64,000 nucleotides of DNA from contig NZ_LQQO01000011.1 in the NCBI RefSeq assembly GCF_001619955.1, forward strand, positions 124,001 to 188,000. The letters run 5' to 3'. The stretch is from Sphingomonas hankookensis (GTDB taxonomy: Bacteria > Pseudomonadota > Alphaproteobacteria > Sphingomonadales > Sphingomonadaceae). Positions 62,965 to 64,000 of the stretch are shown here, piece by piece. The notes under the pieces are model-generated. The model worked only from the letters and a program-made list of their open reading frames with translations. It was not told the origin of the DNA and did no database searches. Position 1 is the first letter of the stretch. Each line of letters opens with the position of its first letter. Position numbers and translations under genes: made by a program.

Positions 62965-63731
62965 CGCTGCATCTCGCCCGCATCGGCATCCATGTCCATG
63001 CGCTGGCCGGCTTCGCCGTGGCGCGGCGGCTGAGCGACGAGGATCTGGGCTATGCGCTCCATGCTGCCCTGCTCGCCCGGTTCGGCGATGCTGCGCCGCG
63101 CCCGTTCCGCTTCCTGCCGGATCATGAAAAGGGCCCGCATCTGCTCGGCTATGTCCACGACCGCGCGGAATTCGCCGACGCTGCCGCGCTGCCACCCGCC
63201 GATGCCGTGATCGACGCGCTGTTCGACGGCGAACCCGCGTTGCGCCCCATGCCCGAACGCTGGCGCGAAGGCGCACGCTTCGGTTTCGAGGTCCGCGTGC
63301 GGCCCGTCGTGCGCTTCGGCAAATCAGCCCGCGCCGCGCGGACCGAGCGGGACGGCGGCTGGCTGTCCGGGGCAGGCGAGATCGACGCCAACCACGCCGC
63401 ACGCGAACGGGTTGCGCGCGCAGGCGGCGACCCGGATACGGTCGACCGAGAAGCGGTCTATATCGACTGGCTGGCGAAGCGCCTTGCCGACGCCGCGACG
63501 CTCGACCATGCCGACCTGCGCCATTTCCGCCGAACCCGCACCCTGCGCAACACGCACCGTAGCGAAGGCCGCCGCACCCACCGCGTCGAGGGACCGGACG
63601 CGCTCATCGGCGGCACGCTGACCATCGCCGATCCCGCCGCCTTCGCCGCGCTGCTGGCCAAGGGGATCGGGCGGCATTCCGGCTTCGGTTACGGCATGCT
63701 GCTGCTCGCCCCGCCGGGCCGGGTCGGATAG
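62961..63731 (+). CDS. cas6e: CRISPR RNA endonuclease Cas6e (CasE/Cse3)
   Basis: 256 aa from the GTG at 62961 (GTGA overlap with cas5e). It cleaves the pre-crRNA at the repeat hairpin and stays bound. Two ferredoxin-like folds: N-terminal MTLHLARIGIHVHALAG with the helix DLGYALHAALLARFGD, whose His (about residue 34) is the candidate catalytic residue. C-terminal Gly-rich loop GIGRHSGFGYGMLLLAPP. RRTRTLRNTHRSEGRR is a basic region for hairpin binding. The stop directly abuts the cas1e ATG with no spacer. Confidence 0.94.
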   Translation: MTLHLARIGIHVHALAGFAVARRLSDEDLGYALHAALLARFGDAAPRPFRFLPDHEKGPHLLGYVHDRAEFADAAALPPADAVIDALFDGEPALRPMPERWREGARFGFEVRVRPVVRFGKSARAARTERDGGWLSGAGEIDANHAARERVARAGGDPDTVDREAVYIDWLAKRLADAATLDHADLRHFRRTRTLRNTHRSEGRRTHRVEGPDALIGGTLTIADPAAFAALLAKGIGRHSGFGYGMLLLAPPGRVG

Positions 63732-64000
63732 ATGCTCTCGGGTCGCCTCGGCCTCGAAAAGGCGCGCATCCCCCATGCCGACCGGCAGGGGCTGGTCTGG
63801 CTGGATCGCGGGCGGCTGGAGGTGGAGGACGGGTGTCTTCGCTTCGTGACGGCGGGCGGCGGGGCGCTGGTCGCCGGGGATTATCAAATTCCCTATCATT
63901 CCATCTCGATCGTGCTGCTGGGACCGGGGTCGAGCGTCACGCATGACGCGCTGCGGCTGCTGGCGCGCCATGGCTGTGCGCTGGCGGCGATCGGCGACGG
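63732..64000 (+). CDS. cas1: CRISPR integrase Cas1 (type I-E), 3' end outside window
   Basis: 89 codons visible, cut by the right edge. Cas1 with Cas2 inserts new spacers. The N-terminal beta domain matches I-E Cas1: KARIPHADRQGLVWLDRGRLEV, YQIPYHSISIVLLGPGSSVTHDALRLLARHGCALAAIGD. The catalytic Glu, His and Asp of the helical domain are beyond the window. ATG directly follows the cas6e TAG. cas2 and the array are expected to the right. Confidence 0.95.
   Translation, partial: MLSGRLGLEKARIPHADRQGLVWLDRGRLEVEDGCLRFVTAGGGALVAGDYQIPYHSISIVLLGPGSSVTHDALRLLARHGCALAAIGD

Overview
The window looks like a chromosomal segment of a sphingomonad (Sphingomonas-type alphaproteobacterium). The DNA is uniformly GC-rich, genes are tightly packed with many ATGA/GTGA overlaps, several GTG starts and one TTG start occur, there is a large TonB-dependent receptor, and intergenic gaps are filled with short GC-rich palindromic (REP-like) elements typical of this group. 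No rRNA, tRNA, transposase, integrase or CRISPR array is visible.

Positions 1-23 kb are mostly housekeeping and envelope genes: glyoxalase I (cut by the left edge), an M1 aminopeptidase with a small secreted partner, a thioredoxin-like protein, a TPR/TonB-C protein, a PhoPQ-like two-component pair facing an OB-fold-like proline/glycine-rich secreted protein, an Hsp70/YegD-like chaperone, periplasmic trehalase, a fumarylacetoacetate-hydrolase-family enzyme, a hemerythrin-domain protein, purA with a bidirectional terminator, then a minus-strand run (dnaJ-like, yihY, fabI, GNAT, aroC), and a DUF4197 lipoprotein followed by a Baeyer-Villiger-type monooxygenase.

Positions 23-43.7 kb read as an accessory catabolic block. 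It holds a beta-propeller diguanylate cyclase, a BadF-type amino-sugar kinase overlapped with D-lactate dehydrogenase, a TonB-dependent receptor, a Tat-exported penicillin-acylase-family amidase overlapped with an N-acyl-D-amino-acid deacylase, and a D-glutamate module (dgcN, dgcA, dicarboxylate/amino-acid symporter, LysR). It ends with an AmiE/class-C-like serine hydrolase overlapped with an AmpG-like muropeptide permease. Taken together these activities match the products of peptidoglycan breakdown (GlcNAc/MurNAc, D-lactate, D-Glu, muropeptides), so I propose a murein-scavenging region. That is an inference.

Positions 43.8-64 kb are a defence island and the most striking part. A type I-E cas3 reads leftwards. 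Reading rightwards from the same intergenic region is a four-gene class 1 DISARM core (drmD, drmMI, drmA, drmB, each pair joined by an ATGA overlap), and its last gene overlaps by 8 bp the start of casA/cas8e. Cascade then continues (cas8e, cse2, cas7e, cas5e, cas6e) into cas1e, which is cut by the right edge. A restriction-like epigenetic defence (DISARM) is therefore nested between the effector nuclease and the surveillance complex of an adaptive defence and appears to be co-transcribed with it. The DISARM phospholipase-D gene drmC is absent from the window.
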